Notes: generated by a model from the letters alone, not told the origin. A stretch of 64,000 bases of DNA from an uncultured Acidimicrobiales bacterium (GCA_951813325.1 OX638350.1:2895954-2959953); one strand, 5' to 3'; shown: positions 48,598 to 57,123, counted from the stretch's first letter. A program made the numbers and translations.

Positions 48598-48927
48598 ATG
48601 GAATTCAGCCACGACCGCTCCGGCGACACACTGGTCGTCAATGCTTCCGGCCGGGTAGACGGATCCAACGCTTCGGACTTCCTGGAGTCCCTGCAAGGAA
48701 TGTTCGAGCCCGGCGACCAGAAGATCATCCTGGATCTCGGCGGTCTTGAGTACATCAGCAGCGCCGGGCTGCGCGTGCTGCTCATGGCGGCCCAGAACCT
48801 CGACAAGCAGAACAAGTCATTCAGCATCTGCTCGTTGACCGAAGCAGTGGGCGATGTGTTCCGCATCAGCGGCTTCGATCAGATCATCAACGTTTTTCCA
48901 TCGGTAGCAGACGCCAAACAAGGGTAG
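48598..48927 (+). CDS. STAS-domain anti-sigma-factor antagonist
   Basis: A 109-residue single STAS domain of the SpoIIAA/RsbV type. The phosphorylatable serine lies in LEYISSAGLRVLL (about residues 57-69); the N-terminal strand is DTLVVNASGRVDGSNA. In its unphosphorylated state such a protein captures an anti-sigma kinase; phosphorylation releases it. The kinase (50129) and the PP2C phosphatase (48932) that would act on it are in the same operon. Ribosome-binding site AGAGAGG 7 bp upstream. TATTAT at 48542-48547 is a possible -10, but no -35 is visible. Confidence 0.92.
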   Translation: MEFSHDRSGDTLVVNASGRVDGSNASDFLESLQGMFEPGDQKIILDLGGLEYISSAGLRVLLMAAQNLDKQNKSFSICSLTEAVGDVFRISGFDQIINVFPSVADAKQG

Positions 48928-48931
48928 TCCC

Positions 48932-50083
48932 TTGACCCAGCCCTACAGGATCCTGGTTGTCGACGACGAGCCGGATCTTGAACCTCTGATATTGCAGCGG
49001 ATGCGCCGCCAGATCCGGTCGAACGAATACGAGTTCGTCTTCGCCCAGAATGGAGTGGAGGCGCTGGAAAAACTCAACGCCGACCCAACGATCGACATGG
49101 TGCTGTCGGACATCAACATGCCCAAGATGGACGGGCTCACCCTTCTCCAGCAACTCCCCGGGGTCGATCCCAATCTCCGTGCGGTGATCATCTCCGCGTA
49201 CGGCGATATGGACAACATTCGCACCGCTATGAACCGGGGAGCGTTCGACTTCGTCACCAAGCCCATCGACTTCGACGACCTCAAGATCACCATCAAGCGC
49301 ACGCTGGAGCATTTGGCCGAGTGGCGGGAGGCGCTGTCATCGCGCGATCAGCTCGTGGCCCTACAGAACGAGTTGAGCATCGCCAGCCAGCTTCAGCAGT
49401 CCATCCTGCCGAAGAACCCACCGGTCACAGAGGAGTACGAGGTCTCGGCCAACATGGAGCCGGCCCGCAACGTGGGCGGAGACTTCTACGATTACTTCAA
49501 GATAGACGAGTACGTCGGTCTTGTGGTGGCCGACGTGTCCGACAAGGGCATACCCGCCTCAATGTTCATGATGTCCAGCCGGACCGCACTCAAGGGTGCG
49601 GCCATCGGCGTTCGCGAGCCTCAGATGGTGCTGGCCGAGGTCAACAACCAGCTCCAGCAGGACAACCCCACCTTCATGTTCGTCACCTTGATCTACGCCC
49701 TGTTCCATCCGGACAGCGGATCTCTCACCTATTCCATCGCGGGCCACGACCCCCCGCTATTGCTGAGCGCAGACGGCACCGTCACCGAGTTGCCGCTCAC
49801 CAAGGGCGTTGCGCTGGGCATCGCTCCCGACGTCGTCTATTCCCAGGAGATGGTCAACTTGGAGCCAGGCGACGCCGTGGTGCTGTTCACCGACGGCGTG
49901 ACCGAGGCCATGAACGCTGACAACCAGCAGTTCGGAATGAGTCGATTAAAGGAGGTATTCGACGACAGGCAGCCCAAAAGCGCAATGGCGGCCAACGAGG
50001 CGGTGTTCGAAAACGTGCGGAAGTTCGCAGGCGATGCCCCTCAATCCGACGACATCACCTGCCTCACACTGCGACGCCCTTGA
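48932..50083 (+). CDS. Response regulator with PP2C (SpoIIE-type) phosphatase output
   Basis: A 383-residue protein: receiver domain (about 1-125) with RILVVDDEPD, phosphoacceptor Asp in MVLSDINMPKMDG and conserved Lys in FVTKPID; a coiled linker; and a PPM/SpoIIE phosphatase (about 165-383) with NVGGDFYDYF, VVADVSDKGIPASMFM, DAVVLFTDGVTEAMN and SDDITCLTL for metal binding. Phosphorylation by the operon's sensor kinase should control dephosphorylation of the STAS protein. TTG start 4 bp after the STAS stop with AAGGG upstream; no in-frame ATG fits better. Confidence 0.92.
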   Translation: MTQPYRILVVDDEPDLEPLILQRMRRQIRSNEYEFVFAQNGVEALEKLNADPTIDMVLSDINMPKMDGLTLLQQLPGVDPNLRAVIISAYGDMDNIRTAMNRGAFDFVTKPIDFDDLKITIKRTLEHLAEWREALSSRDQLVALQNELSIASQLQQSILPKNPPVTEEYEVSANMEPARNVGGDFYDYFKIDEYVGLVVADVSDKGIPASMFMMSSRTALKGAAIGVREPQMVLAEVNNQLQQDNPTFMFVTLIYALFHPDSGSLTYSIAGHDPPLLLSADGTVTELPLTKGVALGIAPDVVYSQEMVNLEPGDAVVLFTDGVTEAMNADNQQFGMSRLKEVFDDRQPKSAMAANEAVFENVRKFAGDAPQSDDITCLTLRRP

Positions 50084-50128
50084 TGTTTGCCCCCGCTCGC
50101 TCTCAGCCCGCCGCGAGAGGTCGCTGAA

Positions 50129-50560
50129 ATGCAACGGTCGCTACACATACCTCACCCTCCGGAGCGAGACCACCCCTCCGATGTCTTGCCGCGGATAGAA
50201 GACATGCTGAATGAGATGGCCGAAGCTGAGGGGTGGCCGATAACACTGACCATGCGCGCCAACCTGATTCTGGAAGAGTTGGTGCTCAACACGCTCACTT
50301 ACGGCGACACCAGCGGCCTTACCGAGATCGACCTTAAACTGGAATACCAAGACCACGCGCTCACCATCCGCCTCATCGATGACGGTTCGCCCTTCAACCC
50401 CCTCACCGACGCTCCTGAGCCCGACGTAACGCTTCCTCTCGCCGAGCGGCCGATCGGAGGGTTGGGGGTGTACCTGGTGCGAACCATGGGAGAAGAACTG
50501 GAATACCGCAGGGAGGACGGTCGAAACCGCCTAAAGCTCGTCGTACACCCCGAGTCGTGA
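50129..50560 (+). CDS. HATPase anti-sigma-type serine kinase (RsbW/SpoIIAB-like)
   Basis: A 143-residue GHKL ATPase. Motifs: N-box LILEELVLNTLTYG, G1 LIDDGSPFNP and G2-like PIGGLGVYLVRTMGEELEY. This matches serine kinases of partner switches that phosphorylate STAS antagonists and may sequester a sigma factor or another target. I chose ATG 50129, with GAGAGG 8 bp upstream, over an in-frame TTG at 50087. No sigma-factor gene lies nearby, so the partner is encoded elsewhere or the output is not transcriptional. Its stop overlaps the next gene's GTG by 4 bp. Confidence 0.87.
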   Translation: MQRSLHIPHPPERDHPSDVLPRIEDMLNEMAEAEGWPITLTMRANLILEELVLNTLTYGDTSGLTEIDLKLEYQDHALTIRLIDDGSPFNPLTDAPEPDVTLPLAERPIGGLGVYLVRTMGEELEYRREDGRNRLKLVVHPES

Positions 50561-51846
50561 GGGATTCGACACTGAGGATCCTGCGTAAAGTGCGAAAAGC
50601 CAGCCTGGCAATCGCTGCATTCGCCGTTGTTCTGTGGGGGTGTGGATCCGATGCCGCCGATCCCATACACCCTGAGCCGACCGCCATTCCGACCGCTGGA
50701 CCAGCCCAAGATGACGAGGAAAAAGTTGGAGTGCCCGGAGTATTCGACGACCGGGTGGTCTTCGGGCAATCGGCGGCCTTCAGCGGTCCCGCGCAGGAGC
50801 TGGGGATCAACATGAGGCTGGGAATCATGGCCGCCTTCGAGGAGGTCAACCGGCAAGGCGGCGTCAATGGACGCCGCCTGGAATTGGTGTCTCGAGACGA
50901 CGCTTACGAGCCCGAGGCAGCTATCACCAACACGCAAGCTCTGATCCAAGACGAGCAGGTATTCTCCCTCATTGGTGCGGTGGGCACACCGACATCGCGT
51001 TCGGCCACTCCGGTGGCGGCCAGTGCAGGCATCCCCTACGTGGCACCGTTCACCGGGGCCGGCTTCCTTCGCGACGACCACTGGGAGAACATCATCAATC
51101 TGCGGGCCTCCTACGCCCAGGAGACCGAGGAGATGGTCGAACGCTTGACCACCGATTTGAGCATCACCCGTATCGCGGTGATGTTTCAGGACGACTCGTT
51201 CGGACGAGCTGGGTACAACGGTGTGCTGGCTGCGCTCGAACGCCGGGAGATGAGCCTGGCGGCCACCGGCGTGTATCCCCGCAACACCACCGCGGTGAAA
51301 TCGGCGCTTCTCGACCTGAGGTTGGGCAATCCCGAAGCGGTGATCCTTGTGGGTGCGTACCAGCCGGTCGCTGCGCTCATCTCATGGGCTCGCCACATCG
51401 GCTTCGATCCCATCTTCATGACGGTCTCCTTTGTGGGAAGCAACGCGCTGGCCAACGAACTGGGCCCAGGCGGCGAGGGCGTGTACGTCACTCAAGTGAT
51501 CCCGTTCCCCACCGACCAGTCGATCCCGGTGGTGGCCTCCTATACCGCGGCGTTGGCGTCGTACGACCCGGACGCCGAACGGAGCTTCGTGTCCTTGGAG
51601 GGCTATATCGCCGGCCGATTGGCCATCGCTGGGCTCGAAGCGTGCGATGCCGAGCTTACACGTGGTTGCTTCCTTGAAAATATATTGGGCGCTGGCCTCA
51701 TCGACATCGATGGATTCACCATGGACTTCGGTGAGGAGGAAGACCGGACAGTGGACAACCAAGGATCCGACGCCGTCTTTTTGACCGTCATCGACGCCAA
51801 CGGAAGCTACCGGTCGGCAGCATCTTTGGAAGAAACCAACCCGTGA
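50557..51846 (+). CDS. Substrate-binding lipoprotein (Peripla_BP_6, branched-chain amino acid type)
   Basis: A 429-residue type I periplasmic-binding-fold protein. It has a basic N-terminus, a hydrophobic segment and a lipobox-like LWGC (Cys near 29), so it should be tethered to the outer face of the membrane. The mature part shows VVFGQSAAFSGPAQELG, GGVNGRRLELVSRDD and VEV-like AVMFQDDSFGRAGYNGV, typical of Leu/Ile/Val- or urea-binding proteins. No ABC permease or ATPase genes are adjacent; instead it is translationally coupled to a sensor kinase on one side and a partner-switch kinase on the other, so it is probably a ligand sensor rather than a transporter component. Confidence 0.88.
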   Translation: MRDSTLRILRKVRKASLAIAAFAVVLWGCGSDAADPIHPEPTAIPTAGPAQDDEEKVGVPGVFDDRVVFGQSAAFSGPAQELGINMRLGIMAAFEEVNRQGGVNGRRLELVSRDDAYEPEAAITNTQALIQDEQVFSLIGAVGTPTSRSATPVAASAGIPYVAPFTGAGFLRDDHWENIINLRASYAQETEEMVERLTTDLSITRIAVMFQDDSFGRAGYNGVLAALERREMSLAATGVYPRNTTAVKSALLDLRLGNPEAVILVGAYQPVAALISWARHIGFDPIFMTVSFVGSNALANELGPGGEGVYVTQVIPFPTDQSIPVVASYTAALASYDPDAERSFVSLEGYIAGRLAIAGLEACDAELTRGCFLENILGAGLIDIDGFTMDFGEEEDRTVDNQGSDAVFLTVIDANGSYRSAASLEETNP

Positions 51847-54077
51847 CCGAGCCAAACACGTCACAAGGCTCAGAACCCCTGGCCAACACGGGCGGCGCTC
51901 AGCGACCCGCGGTCCATCGCCGGATTTCCACTCAGCTGTACGCCGGGATCTTCGGCGCGGTGGCGCTCACCATTGTGGCCAGCGTCGTGAGTTGGATCTC
52001 CTTCTCCAACGTGGACGAAAGCCAAAGCCGGGTAAGCAAGGAGAGCGTGCCCGAGTTGGCCGGCGCATTCGGCCTGGCCGAGTTCAGCAGTGCTCTCGTT
52101 GCGGCCGCTCCTCGACTCACCACCGCACCGTCCGACCAATTCACCGCCATTTCCGCCGAGGTGGCCACCGCCCAACGGGAATTCAACGAGCACTTTGCGC
52201 CGCTCGCCGCCACATACCCTGGAGACCGGCACGTTCAGGGAATCTCCGCGGCCGCTGCTGATCTAGAGAGAAACATCACCACCATCACGGCCGACATGCC
52301 CCACTACTACAGCCTGACCCGAAAGGTCGAACAGCTTCAGATCCAAATCCCAACCCTCTACGATCTAACTAACAGCATCATCCTCCCCTCCATCGACGAC
52401 CAACTGTTTTTCCAGGTCACAGGGTATAGAAATTTCGACACCGAGCCAGCCGATGCCATCACCCGCACGTCGGGTGGCGAACTGCTCCTCTACCGACACC
52501 TCAATGCACTCCAAGCCGACGTGGCCCAGGCCTCCGAACTCATGGGCAGCGCTCTCATCGCATCTGAGGCTGATTTTGTCGAACCGCTGAAGGAGAGCTT
52601 CGAGTCTGCTGAAGATCGCATTCAGATCAGCCTGTCGGCGATTGCCGAGTCGGAAATGGTCCCGGGGCTGGAGGCCGCAGTCAATGGTCTCTTGGCTCTG
52701 GGGAGCGGCGACCAGAGCGCCTTTCAAGTGTCGGTCGACCGTTTGGAAATCACCGAGCGGCAGGACTTGCTGCTGGCAGAAAACCAGGCCATCGCCGTGG
52801 ATCTCCTCGACGAGGTCCACACCATCGTCCAAGCAGCCCAAGCAGGAGCGGACCAGGCCACGGAGAACTCGGCGCAAACCATCAACACCGCCCGGATCCT
52901 CTTGGTGATCATCAGCGTCATCGGTGTCATTGGAGCGGGGCTGATCAGCTGGCTCTTCGTCGGACGCGTCCTATTGCGCCGTATCGGGAGACTGTCCGAT
53001 CGCATGCGGACACTGGCCAAAGGCGAATTGGAAGAGGAGGTGGAGGTCAGCGGCCGCGACGAGATTGCCGAGATGGCGTCAGCCTTGGATGTGTTCCGTC
53101 GCCACGCGCTGGAAATCCAGCGGCTGAACCTGGTTGAGCAGCTTGCCCAGGAGTTGAGCGAGCGCAACGACGAACTTCAAGAAGTGTTGGAAGAACTGAG
53201 CCAGGCCCAGGATCAAATTGTCGCCCGTGAAAAGCTGGCCGCTCTGGGCGAGGTAACCGCTGGTGTTGCCCATGAGATCCGCAATCCGCTCAACTTCATA
53301 AACAACTTCTCCGCGGTATCGGCTGAGTTGCTGGAAGAGATGGCCGAGGTCTATGAGGAGTTTTCCGATGATCTCACCGATGAGCAAAGGGATCTGATTG
53401 AAGATATCAACCAAGACCTGAACGGCAATCTCGAGCGCATCCAAAACCACGGCAAGCGGGCCAACCGAATCGTTCAGGACATGCTGTTGATGGGCCGAGG
53501 CGGGGGCGAGACCCAGTTGACCAACATCAACGACCTCATCCACGAGCACTCGCTGTTGGCCTACCACAGCGCCCGGGCTCAAGACAATGAGTTCCAAGTC
53601 GCCCTTGAAGAGGAATTCGACCCGGATATGGGCGAACTCGAGGTCGTCCCCCAAGACATGGGCCGGGTGTTCTTGAACTTTGTGGCCAACGCTGGCTACG
53701 CCACCAACAAGAAGCAAAAAGAGCTTATGGAGTCGGGCACCCTCGGCGATTACTCGCCCACTGTCGTGTTGAAGACCCGCCGCACTGAAGACAGCGCCAT
53801 CCTCAGCGTGCGAGACAACGGCAGCGGCATCCCTTCCGACGTGGCCGCCAAGATCTTCGACCCGTTTTTCACCACCAAGCCCACCAACGAGGGCACCGGG
53901 CTGGGCCTGGCGCTTTCCAATGACATCGTCCGCGAGCACGGCGGCACCATCACCGTCGAAACCGAGCCCGGTGAGTACACCGAGATGGTGGTGGAGTTGC
54001 CGTTGACACGACAGCAGCACAACATCGTCGTCGCGGAGGACGAAGACGATCTAGACGACGAGGATGAAGACGTTTAG
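51843..54077 (+). CDS. Sensor histidine kinase (TorS-like, with periplasmic and HAMP domains)
   Basis: A 744-residue transmembrane kinase. Membrane helix 1 (about 33-55) is followed by a large extracytoplasmic helical sensor (about 55-345), helix 2 (ILLVIISVIGVIGAGLISWLFVG), a HAMP domain (RRIGRLSDRMRTLAKGELEEEV), a coiled coil, a HisKA H-box (GEVTAGVAHEIRNPLNFIN) and a GHKL domain with N-box FLNFVANAGY, G1 VRDNGSGIP, FDPFFTTKP and GTGLGLALS. An acidic tail ends the protein. GTG start overlaps the binding-protein stop by 4 bp. By analogy with TorT-TorS and LuxP-LuxQ it likely reads the binding protein; the receiver-PP2C protein is its probable phosphorelay target. Confidence 0.9.
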   Translation: MTEPNTSQGSEPLANTGGAQRPAVHRRISTQLYAGIFGAVALTIVASVVSWISFSNVDESQSRVSKESVPELAGAFGLAEFSSALVAAAPRLTTAPSDQFTAISAEVATAQREFNEHFAPLAATYPGDRHVQGISAAAADLERNITTITADMPHYYSLTRKVEQLQIQIPTLYDLTNSIILPSIDDQLFFQVTGYRNFDTEPADAITRTSGGELLLYRHLNALQADVAQASELMGSALIASEADFVEPLKESFESAEDRIQISLSAIAESEMVPGLEAAVNGLLALGSGDQSAFQVSVDRLEITERQDLLLAENQAIAVDLLDEVHTIVQAAQAGADQATENSAQTINTARILLVIISVIGVIGAGLISWLFVGRVLLRRIGRLSDRMRTLAKGELEEEVEVSGRDEIAEMASALDVFRRHALEIQRLNLVEQLAQELSERNDELQEVLEELSQAQDQIVAREKLAALGEVTAGVAHEIRNPLNFINNFSAVSAELLEEMAEVYEEFSDDLTDEQRDLIEDINQDLNGNLERIQNHGKRANRIVQDMLLMGRGGGETQLTNINDLIHEHSLLAYHSARAQDNEFQVALEEEFDPDMGELEVVPQDMGRVFLNFVANAGYATNKKQKELMESGTLGDYSPTVVLKTRRTEDSAILSVRDNGSGIPSDVAAKIFDPFFTTKPTNEGTGLGLALSNDIVREHGGTITVETEPGEYTEMVVELPLTRQQHNIVVAEDEDDLDDEDEDV

Positions 54078-54092
54078 CCGGCTGCTCTCCCC

Positions 54093-55066
54093 TTAGTGGG
54101 AGTGCATGAGGAAGCTGGCGAGCTTGGACCTCTTTCGGATCTCCCGCTCCGACGCCATCAGATGGTCGACGTGGTGGTTCTCCTGGTCGCAGCCCTCCAC
54201 TGAGTGCTCAAGCTGGATGGTGGTGTGATGGATTCCGTGGCGCTTCACGATTTCGCGGATGGTGCGACCATCGTCCTCACGTGGACATCGTGGACGATGG
54301 TCACACCATCCACTTCCTCGATCTCGTGTCAAAGCTTGTAGACGTCCACGTTCTCGGGGGTGCCGTCAATCAGCACGTGGAACACCTCGGATACGAGGTT
54401 CCAAGAGCTGAATAGGATGAGCACGCCGATGAACATGCTCAGAATCGGGTCGACGATGTCCCAGCCCACGGTGATGATGAAGATGCCCGAGATCACCACG
54501 GCCACCGAGCCCAGCAAGTCGGCTAGAACATGCTGGAACGCGCCTTCCACATTCAAACTGTGTCCCGACTGGCGTTGCAGGACGAAGGCAACCAAGACGT
54601 TGATCAGCAGACCAGCGGTACCCACGATGAGTATGAGTCCGCCTTCGACATGGGTTTCCCCGTCGAAGCGCCCGATGGCCTCGTAGAAGATCCAGCCCAC
54701 GATCACCCATAGGGACAGCGCGTTGAACATGGCGGCCAAGATCTCGGTTCGGTAGAAGCCGAAGATCCGACGGTGCGATGCCGGGCGGTCGGCAGCCCAC
54801 ATGGCAAACAGCGCGAGGCCGATGGCCGCGCTGTCGGTGAGCATGTGCCCGGCGTCGGAAATCAACGCCAAGCTGCCCGACGCGAAACCGCCGATCACCT
54901 CGATCACCATGAAGGTGGTGGTCAGAGTGAGCGCCGTGATCAGGCTCTTGCGGCTGGCTTCCCTTAGATCGTGGTGGTCGTGGTCGTAGTCGTGATGGTC
55001 ATGGCCGTGATCGTGGTGATGGTGGTCGTGACCGTGGTCGTGGTGATCATGATCAGGTTTGTCCAC
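54093..55066 (-). pseudogene. CDF (CzcD-like) cation efflux transporter, C-terminal domain broken
   Basis: The intact part (54329-55066, 245 residues) has a His-rich N-terminus (HDHGHDHHHHDHGHDHH) and six membrane helices with metal-site residues in ALISDAGHMLTDS and GAFQHVLADLLGS, as in Zn/Co/Cd exporters. At VDVYKL an in-frame TGA (54329-54331) interrupts what continues as HEIEEVDGVTIVHDVHV. A deletion plus frameshift then removes the strand expected next, and the end (REIVKRHGIHHTTIQLEHS to 54093) is in another frame. The cytoplasmic domain needed for dimer regulation is thus lost; the truncated protein might still insert. GTG start at 55066 originally overlapped a TAG of the small gene upstream. 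Confidence 0.8.
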
Positions 55067-55229
55067 TAGGCCGCGTTACAGCACTCATCTGTGTGGACGT
55101 GTACTGGGATATCGCAGTGATCGGCGTGGTCGGCGTGGCTGTCTCAGGCGTGTCGCAGTGATCGGCGTGGTCGGCGTGCGTGTGCTCCAGGTGGTCGTAA
55201 CAGGCATCAGTGTGAACATGGTCGGCCAT
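55053..55229 (-). CDS. His/Cys-rich small protein, probably frameshifted
   Basis: A 58-codon frame beginning MADHVHTDACYDHLEHTHAD with a perfect AAGGAG ribosome-binding site 5 bp upstream. After residue 26 the sense is lost (TPETATPTTP). If the 41-bp offset between two 26-bp direct repeats is collapsed, the frame instead reads on as CDIPVHVHTDECCNAA and ends in TAG overlapping the CDF start (TAGTG), giving a 40-residue His/Cys-rich metal-binding peptide. I therefore think the present 58-residue product is the result of a local duplication. It probably formed a metal-response operon with the CDF gene. Confidence 0.6.
   Translation of the reverse strand: MADHVHTDACYDHLEHTHADHADHCDTPETATPTTPITAISQYTSTQMSAVTRPSGQT
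55112..55178. repeat. 26-bp direct repeats, 41 bp apart, inside the His-rich gene
   Basis: 55112-55137 and 55153-55178 are identical 26-mers (TCGCAGTGATCGGCGTGGTC plus six bases), separated by 15 bp. The 41-bp offset is not a multiple of three, so it changes the reading frame of the overlapping minus-strand gene. Confidence 0.92.
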
Positions 55230-55336
55230 GGAAACTCCTTAGTGAATAAGGACCAACTACTTTGCCTCGCACCATAAACCGAATTGTTGGTGCCATCAAT
55301 CCTCCTCTCTGCTGCTGCAACGGCTCATTCCGGGTC

Positions 55337-55906
55337 TCAACATCTTCGGTTTTGTCTGAGCAGTACTCCGCCAACTGCGGCTGATGCCCCTCCGGCATAG
55401 GCCAGAAGCAGGCCCGAGCCAACCTGCGCTCCCAATAGATCAAGTTCGTCATCGAGGGCCAGCCCCTCAGCGACGCAGAATCCCATCGTGGCCAGCCCCG
55501 CTACCAAGGCCACCAGCCATACCCGCTGGCTGTTCCCGCTCAACATCGCAACCAGCAGCGCCCAGAACACCACCGTGGCCACCGCGACCAGCAACCAGGT
55601 ATCAGCCACGCCCCCCGGGCCCACCAACCAAGGCATGTCGCCGTCCAATGCTCCCTGATTGCCTGAATCGTTTTCGGCCCAGGGCAGAACCAGCCCGGCG
55701 ACCAGCAAGGCCACTGCTGCTCCCATGAAGGCGAGCCCGGTCCTCTGCCGGATCAAAGAGGATCGGCTGCCGTCGCCGACAGGCGGAAACCCAGTCGGCC
55801 TGGCCATCGGATCAACCCACGACTCACCATCCCAATACCGATACCCGGTCTTGCCCTTGTCGGCGTACCAGCCGGGAGGTGCCCGGCGGGTCGGTTGGTC
55901 GCTCAC
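55337..55906 (-). CDS. DUF2510 membrane protein
   Basis: A 189-residue protein. Residues about 5-40 form a DUF2510 module (APPGWYADKGKTGYRYWDGESWVDP), a small actinobacterial domain of unknown role often fused to membrane segments. Four hydrophobic helices follow (for example GLAFMGAAVALLVAGLVLPW and LLVAVATVVFWALLVAML), ending in a short basic tail. The GTG start at 55906 is preceded by GGAG and overlaps the stop of a 33-codon frame (GTGA); the ATG at 55945 lacks such support. No function can be assigned. Confidence 0.8.
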   Translation of the reverse strand: MSDQPTRRAPPGWYADKGKTGYRYWDGESWVDPMARPTGFPPVGDGSRSSLIRQRTGLAFMGAAVALLVAGLVLPWAENDSGNQGALDGDMPWLVGPGGVADTWLLVAVATVVFWALLVAMLSGNSQRVWLVALVAGLATMGFCVAEGLALDDELDLLGAQVGSGLLLAYAGGASAAVGGVLLRQNRRC

Positions 55907-56004
55907 TCCGACTCCAGGTGGTTGAAACGAGCCCAGTCCACACATTCGGCATAGGCGTGCATGAGGGCCTCGATCGACCGCACTGCCTGCTCGGGAGGAG
56001 TCAC
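55903..56004 (-). CDS. 33-codon frame resembling a truncated SnoaL-like N-terminus
   Basis: GTG start at 56004; the product includes AVRSIEALMHAYAECVDWA, which looks like the first helix of SnoaL/NTF2-like proteins (IEALMHxYAECVD), but the fold's remaining strands are absent. The stop overlaps the GTG of the DUF2510 gene by 4 bp, so translation would be coupled. It may be a gene remnant now used as a leader or a genuine small protein; I cannot decide. No clear ribosome-binding site. Confidence 0.4.
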   Translation of the reverse strand: MTPPEQAVRSIEALMHAYAECVDWARFNHLESE

Positions 56005-56057
56005 AAATGCAAAGCTAACGTACCCCGCGCGGCGCCGGGGCGGGTAGCGTCAGAACC

Positions 56058-57119
56058 GTGAACCCGCAAACTGGGAGGCTCACGGCCTACAGCCATGGCG
56101 CCGGTTGAGCCGGCAAGCTCGGACCGGCCGAGCTGGCGCAGGTCGTGCGCTCGCTGCCAACCCCAACCCATGAGAACGTGATCGTGGGCCCAGAGACCGG
56201 TGACGACGCCGCGGTGTGGCGCCTCGGAGACGGCCGCGTCCTGATCTCGACCGCCGACTTCTTCGCTCCAGTGGTCGACGACCCCCACACGTGGGGTCGC
56301 ATCGCGGCCACCAACGCGGCTTCCGATGTCTACGCCATGGGCGGCACGCCGCGGTTCGGGCTGAATCTGGTGGCCTGGCCCCATGGCGAACTTCCGCTGG
56401 AGGTGCTCTCAGAAGTGCTGGCGGGCGGAGCGGCCGCCGCCGAGGAGGGGGGGTGGGCGGTGGTGGGCGGCCACACGGTGGACGGGCCCGAGCCGATGTA
56501 CGGCCAAGCGGTCACCGGAGAGGCCCGCGAGGAGAGCCTGCTGACCAACGCCGGGGCCCAGCCAGGACAGTCCCTGGTGCTGACCAAACCGCTGGGCACG
56601 GGCCTGCTGGCCACCGCAGTCAAGCGCTCCGAGCCCGAGGCGATCGGTCCCGGCGGCTGGCTGGCGGAGACCTATGCCGCCGCCGTGGCCGAGATGACCC
56701 GCCTGAACGACGAGGCCGCCTCGGCTGCCCTTGAGGCCGAAGCCACCGCGGCCACCGACATCACTGGCTTCGGCCTGCTCGGACACCTCCAGAAGCTGGC
56801 CGCGGCCAGCGGCGCCGGCGCGGTGATCCAAGCCGAAGCGGTGCCGGTGCTTCCCAACGCCTGGGAGCTGCTGGATCGGGGATTCGCCCCCGGCGGCACG
56901 GCCCGCAACCTAGACCATGTGCGCCCATGGGTGAAGGGGACCAACGACCCGCGGATATTGACCATGCTGGCCGACGCCCAGACCTCCGGCGGCCTGCTTT
57001 TCTGCTGCTCGCCGGCCGCGGCCGCCGACGCGGCCTCCCGACTTGTCGAGCAGGGCCACACCGCGATCGTGGTGGGAGAGCTCACCGCGACCGACCCCGG
57101 ATTCGTCGTAGTGGGATGA
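56058..57119 (+). CDS. selD: Selenide, water dikinase (SelD), itself a selenoprotein with in-frame TGA
   Basis: SelD makes selenophosphate from selenide and ATP for selenocysteine synthesis. Reading from GTG 56058, the N-terminus is TAYSHGAG, then TGA (56106-56108) as residue 17, then AGKLGPAELAQVV, joining in frame the rest of the enzyme. The TGA falls exactly where other SelD proteins have the catalytic Cys or Sec (position 17 in E. coli), and Lys20 is present; the second motif cysteine is Ala. Later motifs are GPETGDDAAVW, TADFFAPVVDDPHTWGRIAA and ATDITGFGLLGHL. Total 353 residues, normal length. A hairpin lies just after the TGA. Conventional gene calling would start at 56145 and lose the active site. 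SelA, SelB and tRNA-Sec must be encoded elsewhere. Confidence 0.92.
56106..56134 (+). promoter_or_regulatory. Selenocysteine TGA and candidate bacterial SECIS hairpin
   Basis: Seven bases after the TGA, AGCTCGG (56116-56122) and CCGAGCT (56128-56134) form a perfect 7-bp stem with a 5-nt ACCGG loop. The position directly downstream of the codon and within the reading frame is that of bacterial SECIS elements bound by SelB. Confidence 0.65.
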
Positions 57120-57123
57120 CCAG

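Noticed and set aside
54329..54331. TGA in the CDF gene as a second selenocysteine codon
   Set aside because: CDF proteins do not have Cys at this place, and a downstream deletion and frameshift shows the gene is decaying; a nonsense mutation is the simpler reading despite selD nearby.
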